A DNA stretch of 64,000 nt, taken from positions 307,996 to 371,995 of the forward strand of contig KN882213.1 in NCBI GenBank assembly GCA_000934455.1, given 5' to 3'. The notes beneath the pieces were generated by a model that saw nothing but the letters and a program-made list of their open reading frames with translations, was not told the origin of the DNA and searched no databases. Shown here piece by piece: positions 32,101 to 43,719 of this stretch (positions are counted from its first letter, which is position 1; each line of letters starts with the position of its first letter). The DNA is from Apostichopus parvimensis. Its lineage: Eukaryota; Echinodermata; Holothuroidea; Aspidochirotida; Stichopodidae. The translations under genes were made by a program, and so were the position numbers.

Positions 32101-34738
32101 CAGGGAAGTGACGTTACAGTACTTATAATTATCAACTTGTTCTTCTTGTTCCCCATGAACATAGATGGGGGCGTGAGTTACTGGCTTGCGACGGAAATCT
32201 ATAATCAGCTCCTTAGTTTTGGACACATTAAGTTGTATTAAATGATCATCGCACCACTGGACAAACCTTGCAATCGTGGTGGCGGATGAGTCAATGTTAT
32301 CTGACAGGTTACCAGTAATGACAGTATCATCCGCGAATTTCATGACGCTACAATCACTGGTCATACTCTGACAGTCGCTGGTATACAGGGAAAGCCAGGG
32401 GGAGAGGACACAGCCCTGAGGAGCACCTACACTTAAAATCAATTCCCCTGAGTAGACATCGCCTACCTTCACCCTCTGAGGTATATTTCTAAGGAAATCA
32501 TGAATCCATAGGGTTATACGAGGGGATACACCGTATGCGATTAATTTAGCTGTAAGTAAGTGTTGGACAATTGTGTTGAATGCACTAGAAAGTCTATAAA
32601 AGTAGATCTCGCATACTGTCTATCATTATCTAAATGAGAGTAAACTTTGTGAAGATATGTCAACACCGCATCATCAACCCCCCCCCCCCCTGCCTGCCCT
32701 ATAAGCAAACTGCATGGGGTCAATGAACTGTTCTGTAATACTGAGAAGGGGATTCAATATAAGTCTTTCGAAACATTTCATGACATTACAGGTAAGTGAG
32801 ACGGGCCGAAAATCATTAGGCTCAGTTGCATTATTTTTCTTGGGGACGGGTATTACTAATGACGTTTTCCACAGTCGTGGAATTGAGCCGTTGTCTAAAG
32901 AACAATGAAAGAGTTTTGTAAAAATCCCGCCCAGTTCAGTTTGCAGAGTTTAAGGATCTTATTGCATAAACCGTCAGGGCCTTCAGCTTTGCTGGTTTTC
33001 AATGATCCAAACACTACCCTAACTTCATGTTCAGTAAAGCAAATCTCATTGTTGAACCCATTTTCCATTAATTCACTAATCAACCCACTCATAACTACAT
33101 TGTTCTCAGTTGTAAAGTCGTGTTAAAATCTACTATAAAATACATTCAACTCTTCCACGAAAGTTTGTGTGACCTCTGACCCGGGGGATCAGCGACTTCT
33201 GTTTGTATCCTGTCAGCATTTGCATCGTTTTCCATCGTTTTCCATGCACCAGCAGAATTATTTTCAGCAAAGTTTCTTTCTAATTTGTCTCTGTATGTTT
33301 GTTTACATTTCTTGGACTTTACGTTTCATGCACGGTTGTACCTCTTTCACCCTTGTTTTGTTACCTTCCATCAGAGCTTCATTCTTTTCGTTAAGTAAAT
33401 CTGTAAGTTTCTTTGTGACCCACGGCTTATTTTTCGGATAGATCTTGTAAGTCTGAAGAGGGATAATTGTGTCGACACAGAAGTTAACATAGCTAATGAC
33501 AATGTCCGTCGCCTCGTCAAGTGAATTAGCTGATGAGAACATTAGATCCCAGTCGCTGGTATCCAGGGTGGCTCGCAGCTCATCTGTTGCTGTCTCCGTC
33601 CAAGCGTACCGTTGCTTAGTAACCGGTCGACTTCTTTTCAGCTTCTGCTTATATGCCGGTAGCAGCTGCACATTTCTGTGATCAGAATTCCCGAGCTGAT
33701 GGCAGGGCTTAGCTGTGTACGCTTTAGGGATATTCCCATAACACATGTCGAGAATGGCTTCATTCCTTGTTGGGATGTCAACATATTGTTCATAAGCTGA
33801 CATTACGTTGTTAAGGTGGCACTGGTTGAAGTCCCCCATTATAAATATCGGAGCTTCCGGCGACACATTGGTGAGTTCATGGGCCTTTTCAGCAATTTGT
33901 GTCACTAGCCGCTGTAATATCTGCTCGTGGCTGAATGTACAACACGGTAAGAAATATTTGTGGAAACTCCCGGGGAAGGTAGAAGGGGCGGAGTCCCACG
34001 GTGACAAGTTCAATGTCTGGTGTACAAAGAGTATGTTTTACAGACCAGTTCAGGCACCATTTTTTATTGATGTACAAACATATACCCCCTCCACTTGTTT
34101 TCCCAGATTATCTAGTTCTGTCTGCTCTAACTAGATTGAATTGTGGAATTTCGACGGCACTATCTGGGATATTATCAGTCAGCCATGTTTCAGTGAAGGC
34201 CATTAAGCATGAGTGCCGATATTCATTCATGTATCTCGTCAATGTTTTTAGTTCCTGTATCTTATTGGGCAATGAACGGACATTTCTGAGAATAATTGTT
34301 GGGAGTGGTGGTTTTGTTCCCCTTTTCCTTACCCGAGTCTTGATACCACCCCCCTTACCTCGCTTGCGTGGCTTTACTTCTTGTGGAAAATCATCATACC
34401 CCGGCAGGCAGTGTTCCGCCTATGGCGACGCGTAGGTTAAGGAGCTCGAGTCGTGTATATGCCAGGTTGTGGGTTTGAACGTGTGTTTCTAAACTTGAAA
34501 TCCTCCGAAATAGAGACACCAGAACCAAAAATGCCAGGAAAACAGCCATGGTTATCCTCTTTGTGATTGATTGACAACACACTGATACAAAATATGTGTC
34601 ACAAACTGAATTCACGAACAAATACATGAAAGAACGGAGAGGGAAATGACCTGCGATGGTCGCCACTGAGCGGCGCCCTAAAACCATTAAAATTGTGCTG
34701 GACCTGGGCTTCTTAGGCTACTTTTCATATGCATGCAT

Positions 34739-34818
34739 TGTGATATGTTAGTCAGGACGCCATATTTTAAGGTGTGTCGATCTGACCTCAGAGGTCAGTT
34801 TTATTAATATTCAGGACA
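34739..34818 (-). repeat. 3' LTR (80 bp) of the Mag-type element
   Basis: Direct repeat of 38977-39056. It lies next to the polypurine tract at about 34819-34831. Confidence 0.85.
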
Positions 34819-34973
34819 TCTCTCTTTTTCTGAAATTAAAGTATGTGAAATTACAGTATACAACAAATTCGTAACATGTGATTTAAAAGCTGATCATGTG
34901 AGATTAGGAAACCTCTTTGGTTTTCTAGAACATATATACAAGTTCTCCCCAACCAAACTGGTTACCACTGTAC

Positions 34974-36056
34974 TTATTTGTTGTTTACTTGATTAAACAT
35001 AACATAATCTTGAGTCCATGCAGGTGGTTTCCTATTCCTATCAGGAACCTGCATATTGTCATTACTTTCCTTAGTCGTGTCAATCACTTCATCATAATCA
35101 TGCGTTTCTGTACAAGTTGGAACTTGTGTTTTAGCTAAAGCTCTTCGATTTCTTCGATAAGAGTTACCATCAGGGGTAGTGACCATATATGACCTAGGGG
35201 TGTTTGCCACTGATGTAACTTAGACAGGATACCACTTGCCATTCCTATGCATTTTTACTGATTCACCTTCTTCAAACTCTGGTAGTGGTTTGGTATGAAA
35301 ATTGTAGTATTTCATTTGGGACGCTTGTCTCTTTTCTAGATTCTCTTGGATTTTTTTCTTACTAATAACCTCTGGTTTAAGAAGTTTTTTGTTAATTGGC
35401 ATTGTTGATCTAACCCTTCTACCCATAAGTAACTGAGCTGGACTTGCACCCAAGTCATCAATGGGAGTAGATCTATACACTAGCATACATTTGTACATGT
35501 CTTGCTTACTAGCTGCTGCTTTTTTAATCATTGATTTGATTGTTTGAACAGCTCTTTCTGCTTGTCCATTAGCCTGGGGATACTCAGGACTACTGGTGAC
35601 ATGGACAAAATTCCACTCTTTGCTAAATTCCTTAAATTCCTTACATGCAAATTGAGGACCATTGTCTGATACCACAGTTTCAGGAATCCCATGACGGGCA
35701 AACATAGATTTCAAATGAGTAATGACTTTTGAACTTGTTTGGTTACTGAGCAATGCAGTTTCGATGTACTTAGAAAAATAATCAACAACTAGTAAATACT
35801 CTTTACCTTCAAAATAAAATAAATCCATTCCAACCTTTTCCCAAGGGCTCTCTGGAATTGTGTGTGGTATCATTGGTTCCTTTGGATTTTTCCTTTTGTA
35901 AGTTTGGCAAATATCACATTTGTCAAGCACATCCTCTATTTGTGCTTGCATACCTGGCCAAAAGAGGCATTCTCTGGCTCTGGCTTTGCACCTTGTTTTG
36001 CCTTGATGACCCTCGTGAATTATAGTTAGCATTTCTTTTCTCAGACTCTTTGGCAC
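34974..36056 (-). CDS. Integrase of the Mag-type element (one in-frame stop)
   Basis: On the minus strand, an HHCC-like zinc region (HEGHQGKTRC, CDICQTYK) is followed by the catalytic core with DLFYFEGKEYLLVVD, VVSDNGPQF and PQANGQAERAVQ. That gives the D,D,E residues. The core stretch stays open to a TAA at 35220. The frame continues after that stop for a further 78 codons to 34974 as a C-terminal tail, so the stop is a single lesion. The enzyme inserts the element's DNA copy into the genome. Confidence 0.85.
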
Positions 36057-36071
36057 TACAATTTTTTTTTT

Positions 36072-36570
36072 TTAAATACAACACCATCTGAAACATTCCT
36101 CTTGAAAACCCCCAAATGGATTCAAGCTTTCATCAGCTTGATCTTTCGACTCCGGCCATCCCTGTTGGATACAGTAAGATACTTGTTGTAGTACTGGGTC
36201 TATTTTAGTTTCATCCTGAAATTTAACCCATTTTTTCTTAGATACAGGTAAGTTAGCAATAATTAAATGAACTTGAGATTCTAGCTCTTTCTCTAGCTCT
36301 AAATCTTCATATGCATTATTTAGATAAGCTGTAGATAATATATCTGGGACAAACATTTCCTTCCCTGGTTTGTACTTAATACTAACATTGTACTTTTGTA
36401 ACCTCAACAAAAGCCGTTGCAACCTTGGTGGTGCTTGTAAAAGCGGTTTTCTTATTATCACTTCTAATGGTTTGTGATCTGATTCAACCTCTATTACTTT
36501 ACCATACACAAACTGATCAAACCGTTCACATCCGAAAACAATGGCTAACAACTCTTTCTCTATTTGAGCA
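36072..36570 (-). CDS. RNase H region of the Mag-type element
   Basis: The frame begins LAIVFGCERFDQFVYGK, then EVESDHKPLE and the connection LQRLLLRLQKYN, ending in PDILST. This is the Ty3-type RNase H pattern that follows RT. A frame break lies at 36551-36570 against RT upstream, and another at about 36060, where a T-tract separates it from integrase. Confidence 0.8.
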
Positions 36571-37734
36571 TAGCCTTCTCAGTTTCAGTTAATGCTTTGG
36601 AAGCATAGCCAATAGGAGACCCATCCTGCATTAATACAGCTCCTAGACCTGTTTGTGATGCGTCTACTGAAAGTGTTACTTTCTTCGTCACATCATAGTA
36701 CTTCAGTACTGGAGTTTGTGTAATGAGCCTTTTCAGCTCTTGGAATGCCAGATTGTGGTTTTCATTCCATTCCCACAAAATTTCTTTCTTTGTTAACTCT
36801 CTTAAAGCGGCACTAATTTCAAATAGGTTGGGCACAAATTTTGGTAGGTAATTGATCATTCCTAGGAATCGTTCCACATCTGTTTTGTATTGTGGTGTTG
36901 GCATACCTACAACAGCTTCTACTTTGGAATCATCAGGTTTCAACCCATCTCTAGATAGGATATGCCCCAAGTACTTAATTTCTGTCTGTGCAAATTTGCA
37001 TTTCTTCCCATTAAGCTTAAAATTATTCTCTCTAGCCCTTTGGAGAACATTCCTTAATCTAGTATCATGTTCGTCTTTTGTACGACCCCACACTAAGATA
37101 TCATCCATATACGATTCTACCCATCAATCCCTTCAAATATTTCTTTTACAACTCTGTGAAACACTTCAGGGGCACTTGAAATACCGAATGGCATACGGAG
37201 ATACTTGTAACGACCGAAAGGGGTATTAAAAGTACATAATTCCGAACTTTCGTAATCTAGACAACATTGCCAAAACCCAGAAGATGCATCCAAGCAACTA
37301 AAATATTGTGCACCTGTTAGTCTAGTTGATATCTCTTCGGTGGTAGGTAGCTGATAATGTGACCTTTTAACAGCCTTGTTCAAATCTTTAGGATCCAAAC
37401 ATACTCTGATTTTCCCATCTGATTTCTCTACTACCACCACTGAATTGACCCATGATGTTGGCTTATTTACCTTAACAATAACATTAAGTTGTTCCATTCT
37501 ATCTAGTTCAGTTTTGAGTTTCTTATGCAACATAGCTGGAACCTTTCTGGCTGCATGTACAACAGGAGTTACTTCAGGATCAATCGAGATCTTTTGTTGA
37601 CCTGGAAGACAGCCTAGTCCCTCAAAGACATCTTTGAAGTCACCTATCAGTTGACTGGCTACAGAATCATCTGTTTTGTGGACCATATACACTCTTTGAA
37701 CTAAGCTCATCTCCATGCAAGTGTTGACCCCCAA
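36560..37734 (-). CDS. Reverse transcriptase of the Mag-type element (frameshift at the active site)
   Basis: The first frame (37734-37117) contains RVCLDPKDLNKAV, QYFSCLDASSGFWQ and YLRMPFGISSAPEVF. The second frame (37108-36560) starts at the YMDDIL box, and GHILSRDG, VERFLGMINYL and VDASQTGLGAVL follow. Both catalytic Asp of MDD are present. The single frame change falls just upstream of the box, at about 37109-37117, so the copy cannot make an intact RT as assembled. Confidence 0.85.
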
Positions 37735-37739
37735 TACTG

Positions 37740-38403
37740 GCTAAACTGATGGCAAATTAACCACCAAGAATTTCACTGAATGTTCATTTCTTTTATACGA
37801 ACAGGGAAATACACACATTCCTTTGACTGGTAGCGGTTCACCACTATATGTTGTGAGTTTGGTGTTTGTTGGTTTCAGACGAGCTTTATTTCTTCTCAGG
37901 TTTCGGTACAGCTAGTACGAGATCACATTTGCTTCAGCACCAGTGTCAATCTTCAATTTTACAGGTTTACCATTGACTTTGAGGCAGACTTTCCAGTCAC
38001 TTTTAGCCTCAACTCTGTGCTGTTCAGATGTTTCATTGTTCAACTCTCCCACAAACAGTTCATCCTCAGAATCGTGATCTTGGTCAAGTGAATTAACATG
38101 TTTACCTGGTCTGCTGGCAGTTTTACCCTGACTTGCCGAGTTGCTATTCATTCCACCCTTATGTCTCCCTCGGTCAGTTTGTTTTGTGTGACACATTGTT
38201 GCAAAATGGTTCGGTTTGTTACACTCCCTGCACTGTTTTCCTTGTGCTGGGCAAATACTATGACTAGAGTCATGGCCACATCTCCCACATGTGAATACAC
38301 TCTGACTATTTTGATTGAAATTGCTTCTAGGCCTACTTGTAGTAGTACTACTTCTGTATTTTCTTTGCTTGTATGTACCTTTTTCAATCGCATTAACAGC
38401 TTC
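37740..38403 (-). CDS. Zinc knuckle and protease region of the Mag-type element
   Basis: On the minus strand two knuckle-like motifs (CGRCGHDSSHSICP and CRECNKPNHFATMC) are followed by a hydrophilic linker and KLKIDTGAEANVIS at about 37925, the aspartic protease D-T-G active site. A stop follows the protease motif. No clear frame joins the 38404 stop of gag to this part, so a shift is present near 38400. Confidence 0.75.
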
Positions 38404-38964
38404 TTAGTTGTCTGTTAAAGTTTTCATTTGAGTACGTGCTGCTTCACTAGCCCGACAAAGTTGCAAGGCACTGTCCAAAGTTAGGTTTTGTGTACGTAAT
38501 AATTTTTCGCGTAACCCGTTATTGGCAATCCCACACACTATACGGTCTCTAATAAGCCCATCGTTTAACTCTCCGAATTCACATGTTTTGGCTCTCCGTT
38601 TCAGTTCAGTGACATACTGATCGATGGTTTCGTCTGACAGCTGTGCTCTGGTATTAAACAAATGTCTTTCATAGGTGACATTCTTTTTTGGAATGCAATA
38701 TGCTTCAAATTTTTTCATGAGAACATCGTATTTCCGTTGTTGTCCTTCTTCAAAATTGAACGTCTTGTACAACTGTAGGCCGTCGTCGCCTATCAAGTGC
38801 AACAACACAGAACACTTGACTTTATCATCTTTATTGTCGAGCTCGCAGGCTTCTAAATAAAGCTCAAATCGTTGTTTCCACCTCTTCCAGTTGTCAGCGA
38901 CGTTGCCTTCCAGCTTTAGCGGAGCTGGTGGGTTGAATTTATCCATTTTCCATGGATTTCCCAC
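38404..38964 (-). CDS. Gag of the Mag-type element
   Basis: The 186-codon frame begins with ATG at 38964, only 13 bases inside the 5' LTR (MGNPWKMDKFNPPAPL). It contains NWKRWKQRFELYLEA and VLLHLIGDDGLQLYKTF, then ETIDQYVTELKRRAKTCEFG, typical of gypsy Gag. It ends at a stop before the knuckles. No canonical TGG-type primer site is obvious in the short gap between LTR and ATG. Confidence 0.85.
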   Translation of the reverse strand: MGNPWKMDKFNPPAPLKLEGNVADNWKRWKQRFELYLEACELDNKDDKVKCSVLLHLIGDDGLQLYKTFNFEEGQQRKYDVLMKKFEAYCIPKKNVTYERHLFNTRAQLSDETIDQYVTELKRRAKTCEFGELNDGLIRDRIVCGIANNGLREKLLRTQNLTLDSALQLCRASEAARTQMKTLTDN

Positions 38965-38976
38965 GACTTAACATCA

Positions 38977-39056
38977 TGTGATATGTTAGTCCGGACGTCA
39001 TATTTTAAGGTGTGTCGATCTGACCTTAGAGGTCATGTTTATTTATATTCATGACA
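38977..39056 (-). repeat. 5' LTR (80 bp) of the Mag-type element
   Basis: Direct repeat of 34739-34818. On the coding strand it carries an AATAAA in its first third. Confidence 0.85.
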
Positions 39057-39389
39057 TGCATCACCTTGCATTTGCATATATTGAGAAGCATTTTCGACTC
39101 CTGAGACAGACAGACATACCTACAAACCTCATCTAAGTTCATTTGAAACTTAACTGAATCACTTTTCGAAGAGACATGACTTTTTGTCTTGCGCAAAATT
39201 CATTTTGTTATGTATGAAATTTTAGTATTGGTGACCTGTTTATGAAAAAAACAGCTACAGACAATGGCTCTTCCCTTTCTTGAAACCATTGTCATATGCC
39301 TAAGGTCACGATCAAAATAATGCCTAGAGGATGGAAATATCTACTGTACATCTTGATCAAGAGAACAAAAGTAATACAAATTTGGAAAA

Positions 39390-39450
39390 TTGGCATGTAG
39401 CAGTAGCTAGTATACTTGCAATTAGGTAGGTTCGATTCCTACCCCAAACA
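39390..39450 (+). other. tRNA-like / SINE-head candidate (B box)
   Basis: The phrase gtaGGTTCGATTCCtac has a perfect Pol III B-box and a 7-base T-stem. A poor A-box match (tggcatgtagc) lies about 38 bases upstream, and tttgg/ccaaa could pair as an acceptor stub. The anticodon arm is not convincing. It is probably a tRNA-derived SINE fragment rather than a working tRNA. Confidence 0.3.
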
Positions 39451-39974
39451 AAGAGCAGAGCTCAACAATTTCTGATGAGAAAGGGCAAATCGCTTGGTGG
39501 CCCGCTTGTTGTATTGTATTATGCAAATCCTTACTGCAAACTTGTGCCACCAACAGTTTTCCTTTAGCCTTATATTGATTTCTTTTGATATGAGGGTTTC
39601 CACTGAATGATAAAGCTCTCCTACCAAATGGCTTCATGAAGTAAAAGAAAATATTGGAAACCAACCAAAAACAGTTTTTTATGTAGTACAAACTTCTCAG
39701 AAGAGTCTTATTGAGTGTATATGATGTAAAAGGGTAGAAAACTTATGAAAGGGCATTTGCCAACTGTCTTGAGCTTTCCACCACATATGAAAAAAAACCG
39801 GACCAGAAACCAAGGAACCCCCCCCCCCCCCCGAAGTCAGATCCCTTAACAAGTTCCCCCCCCCACCGAAGAAATGAGCAATCGAAGAAACACAAGATAT
39901 TCAAAGTACATGACAGGTTTTTATCTCACCATGTTCTTCGCAAAGAAGTAAACAAAACCCTATCGAAGATCTTC

Positions 39975-41700
39975 AGTCTGAAAATTAAATTCTCAAGAAA
40001 CGCAAGTATTGCAAGGAAAATCGATAAAATTGAAACAATGAAGGGGCTACTGCAAGAGCTGAAAGACAGGAAGTACTTAAATCACGATGTTCATGCATGG
40101 CTTGATGAAAATTTCAGTGGGTTAAAGTTAGACATCCCAACAAATGAGATTGTCAACTGCAATGAAAACCCACATGCATTTACATATTCTGATGCGCTTA
40201 AGCAGTTTGCATTAACACTCCACCTGTACTCCTCAAAATCATACAATTTCACAAGAAGGTGCTTAACCTCCCAAATCCATCTTCCCAGCGACAATGGCGA
40301 TCTTCTGTTGACTGCCAACCTGGTTTTTTGAAGGAGGTGCTTCTTCACTTACAGAAGAAAACTCACAAAGATGTGACCATGGCAGATTGTTCTCTATTAG
40401 TAGATGCTATGTCTACTATGAAACAAACAGAATGGAACCACATTAAGCAGCAGTTTCAGGTATTTGTTAACTATGGTGTTGTTGTTGCAGAGCCAAATGA
40501 CGACCTGGCAACAGAATGTCTAGTTTTTATGGCCGTAGGTATTGAGCAAAGTTGCAAACATGTAATTGGCTATTTGTTTATCAACAAACTCTCTGCTGAA
40601 AATCAGGCACAGCTTATCAAGTCTTCGATTGAACTTCTTACAGACCACGGAATGAATGTTCATGCAGTGACTTTCGATGGTTGCTACACAAACCAGTCTA
40701 CAGCCAACATTCTTGGTGCAAAGCTAACATTCCCTGGTTGGCAAGCTTATTTGCCACACCCTAATCCTTCGGACAAAATTAGATGCTTGTCACATGCTAA
40801 AGTTAAATGAAAAACACATGAAAATACTGAAATTTGTACGTGAAAATGGAGAAATTAAATCAGTGGAATGAAGGTTCATTGATGAGCTTGTAAAGTTACA
40901 AGAGAAACACACATTATTTCTGTCAAATAAATTGACAGTTAAGCATAGCAGTGGCGGAGACACAAGATGAACGTTAGCTTCACAGCACAAACTGTAAGTT
41001 GTTCTGTTGCATATGCTATTGACTTTTTGAGGGAAGACTTACATTTTTCGACATTTGCTGGTAGTGAAGGAACAACCGAATTTATCCATATCATTGAGGA
41101 ATTATTTGACAAACTTAATTCTACGATCCCCTCTGGAACAGGCAGCAAAAGTCCATTGAGGAAGGTTTCAATGCCAGAATTGACAGATTGGTTCTCTAGG
41201 AGCATCACAGTTCTGGAAAGTATCCACAACAAGGCAGTTCTCTCGGTCCATTCGAAGTATTTTGATTAATAATCTCATTACTGCATCAACAACATGTGGA
41301 AACTGCTTAAGCTTTAACAGCCTCTAAGAATCCATTTTCCAGCTAAAATCAAGTAGACGGCGGCGAACCCCACCACTTGAAGGACTTGATCAAACACTGA
41401 ATTCGCCTGATGAAATTAGACTCTTATGTCTTCATATCATTCAGCACTAGACAGACATTCAAGACAATTGCCTTTATTACATAGCTGGATGTCTCAAAAG
41501 TTGCCAAAGATATTGAATGCACTGATTGTGGGAGAGCCCTCTTTGAAGCTGAAAAATTGGAAGACCATCCATATGCCACTGTGCGTATCCATCCCACAGC
41601 TTCTCATCTCTGTTGCGAAGAAAGGATAGAGGCGGTCTGAAGAAACTATCTGTTCACGTGTTCCAAATAGTCAAAAGGGCTGATCGCTTGTTCAGGTAAA
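39975..41700 (+). pseudogene. P-element / THAP9-like transposase relic
   Basis: A coiled-coil-like segment (about 39975-40100) precedes DVHAWLDENF and FALTLHLYSSKSYNFTRR. A frame change follows, then LPNPSSQRQWRSSVDCQPGF, SLLVDAMSTMKQ, LVFMAVGIEQSCKHVIGYLF and VTFDGCYTNQSTANILGA (40259-40810). These order as in P/THAP9 transposases, where acidic residues in MxxDxM and FDG contribute to the RNase H-like catalytic centre. Later blocks include AQTVSCSVAYAIDFL and a distal ECTDCGRALFEAEKL near 41520. The N-terminal THAP zinc finger was not found. At least four frame breaks make it inactive. Confidence 0.75.
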
Positions 41701-42884
41701 TATCTCATCTTCTTCTTCCTGCTGTAATTCACACTGTTCATGGTAAGCTGTGATTGCATCAATTTGTCTACCCACAACTGAAGGTAGAAAAAAAAAACTC
41801 TTGTGTATCAACATTTATTTCAGAACCTTCTTTATTACCTTCTTTATTACCTCCTAAATTCCTGTATTAGATTTTGTAGAACAGCTACCAAATGTCAGAG
41901 TATGGCATGTGTAAAACTGAATTTAATTATCAATGTACCTAAAATTGGCCTTGATTCACAGCCACAAAAATACCTTTTCTCAAGGAATTTGCTACCTCCA
42001 AGTATTATACTGACAAATTGAGTATCAGTGTCCTACTTAGGAACAATGTGATAAATTATAAGCATAATGAGAACATGTTGTTTCATGTACAGCCCTACAG
42101 AAGAGTGGTTTCCGGGGAAATAACGGATGGGATGAAAATAAGCAGGTCAACAACACTGCTCAATCAAATCACCAAGTTATGATGCACTACTTACTAACAA
42201 ATGAATTGTTTCCTGAATGAAATGCTGAACACCATCTGCACAAATACCATCTGATGAAGAAGGTTATATAAGTTTTCACCAACCTTCGCCTCTTCCATTA
42301 TGGAAAACAGTTTACATTCAGAAGAGCATTTTTTAACAGTTTCACGAAGACATGAATTGAAGAAGCTGGTTCTATCCCGACATCAGTAGACTAGTAACAA
42401 TAACTATGAAAATGGTTAGTATATCCATTGGTTTTTACACAAGTAAAGTGGCCTACCTTGTATTCTTGCGAGTATTGTTTACTAATTAATATACAAGCCA
42501 ACATAATGCACGATAGTATAGCCTCCTGGTAATACCATAGTCCTAAACAAACTCGTTAGTACGTCCAAAATACCGATCTTGCGCATTGTGATGTGTAATA
42601 CCTATGGAGCTGGTTCATGTTGCAAAACTGGTATACATATGTTAACGTTCATTTAACTTAAGATATAACCGCTAGAAGCAACAATAACGTGAAGTTTAAG
42701 TCAGTATAAATCTCAAAGAATTGAACGTTGAGTTTAGTTTTTGCTTGATATAACCGCATTACCTCGAAGAACCAGACGATCACATTTTTTTCTGTTAGCC
42801 ACACATATGTAGTTAGAAATCGAAAGAAGAATTTCTCGGACCGTACGTGCATTATATATGGAACAAGTTGTAAACACAGGTCTT
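41701..42884. other. Non-coding DNA before gap 2
   Basis: AT-rich, with no convincing coding or RNA signal. Part may be the 3' flank of the P-like element. Terminal inverted repeats were not found. Confidence 0.4.
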
Positions 42885-42985
42885 TTGCCCAACAGCGCGC
42901 TACGTCATGAACATATTTTCGGCTGCACTCGCTCAGTGTGTGAGTAGTTAGCCTGACGTCACTCTCCCCTGTATTGTTGTTTAAT
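42885..42985 (+). repeat. Repeat end adjoining gap 2
   Basis: Reverse-complement match of 29076-29190 (gcccaac-gcgc, tgacgtca, tctcccct). Both copies stop at a gap. Confidence 0.65.
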
Positions 42986-43575
42986 NNNNNNNNNNNNNNN
43001 NNNNNNNNNNNNNNNNNNNNNNNNNNNNNNNNNNNNNNNNNNNNNNNNNNNNNNNNNNNNNNNNNNNNNNNNNNNNNNNNNNNNNNNNNNNNNNNNNNNN
43101 NNNNNNNNNNNNNNNNNNNNNNNNNNNNNNNNNNNNNNNNNNNNNNNNNNNNNNNNNNNNNNNNNNNNNNNNNNNNNNNNNNNNNNNNNNNNNNNNNNNN
43201 NNNNNNNNNNNNNNNNNNNNNNNNNNNNNNNNNNNNNNNNNNNNNNNNNNNNNNNNNNNNNNNNNNNNNNNNNNNNNNNNNNNNNNNNNNNNNNNNNNNN
43301 NNNNNNNNNNNNNNNNNNNNNNNNNNNNNNNNNNNNNNNNNNNNNNNNNNNNNNNNNNNNNNNNNNNNNNNNNNNNNNNNNNNNNNNNNNNNNNNNNNNN
43401 NNNNNNNNNNNNNNNNNNNNNNNNNNNNNNNNNNNNNNNNNNNNNNNNNNNNNNNNNNNNNNNNNNNNNNNNNNNNNNNNNNNNNNNNNNNNNNNNNNNN
43501 NNNNNNNNNNNNNNNNNNNNNNNNNNNNNNNNNNNNNNNNNNNNNNNNNNNNNNNNNNNNNNNNNNNNNNNNNNN
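42986..43575. other. Assembly gap (590 N)
   Basis: A run of N. Open frames crossing it are artefacts. Confidence 1.
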
Positions 43576-43719
43576 GTTGGAAGACACTTAAGGAGGTTTC
43601 AAGACACCTATTCAATATTAATGATTCCTGATTTAGAAAGTACTTTAATGTCATGACATACATTGATTGAAAACGTAGTTGACATAGTTCCTTATTTAGT
43701 CTTTTTTATAATGAGTCTG

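Larger units (their letters stand above)
29956..32118 (+). mobile_element. Gypsy-type LTR retrotransposon remnant (5' LTR, gag, 18-bp LTR tail)
   Basis: The 5' LTR starts TGTAAC at 29956 and ends GTTACA at 31008. It is followed by ttggtggcagcggtggga, a common primer-binding-site type for gypsy elements. Gag-like sequence follows. The element ends at 32118 with cagggaagtgacgttaca, identical to the last 18 bases of the 5' LTR. GTAC flanks both sides (29952-29955 and 32119-32122), a 4-bp target duplication. All pol genes and nearly all of the 3' LTR are missing, so the copy arose by an internal deletion joining gag to the LTR end. It is non-autonomous. Confidence 0.85.
29499..34690 (-). mobile_element. 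CR1/Rex-like non-LTR retrotransposon relic, split by an LTR element
   Basis: Read on the minus strand from 34690: an N-terminal region, then endonuclease with GGGICLYINKKWC and, in another frame, APIFIMGDFNQCHLN and GNSDHRNV (33303-34013). Next comes an RT start SKAEGPDGLCNKILK (about 33000), then GAPQGCVLSP and MKFADDTVITG (32480-32330). The C-terminal part lies at 29499-29950 (YFLRKLK, YNIICYF, PTHPLFQHY). Between 32122 and 29956 a gypsy-type element is inserted. The LINE frame is continuous when the insert and one GTAC copy are removed. Several frameshifts elsewhere show that the LINE is dead. Confidence 0.85.
34739..39056 (-). mobile_element. Mag-type gypsy LTR retrotransposon, 4,318 bp, nearly complete
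   Basis: Two 80-bp direct repeats bound it (34739-34818 and 38977-39056). They start TGTGATATGTTAG and end GACA on the plus strand, with about 7 differences. TGCAT flanks both ends (34734-34738 and 39057-39061). On the minus strand a polypurine tract (agaaaaagagaga) directly precedes the 3' LTR. Domain order is gag, zinc knuckle, protease, RT, RNase H, integrase, as in gypsy. LTRs this short with a total of about 4.5 kb fit the Mag lineage known from silkworm and echinoderms. A few frameshifts and stops interrupt pol. About 9% LTR divergence suggests an old copy, although 80 bp is a small sample. Confidence 0.9.

Noticed and set aside
42658-43663. Long open frames across the second N run
   Set aside because: They are open only because the gap contains no readable stop codons.
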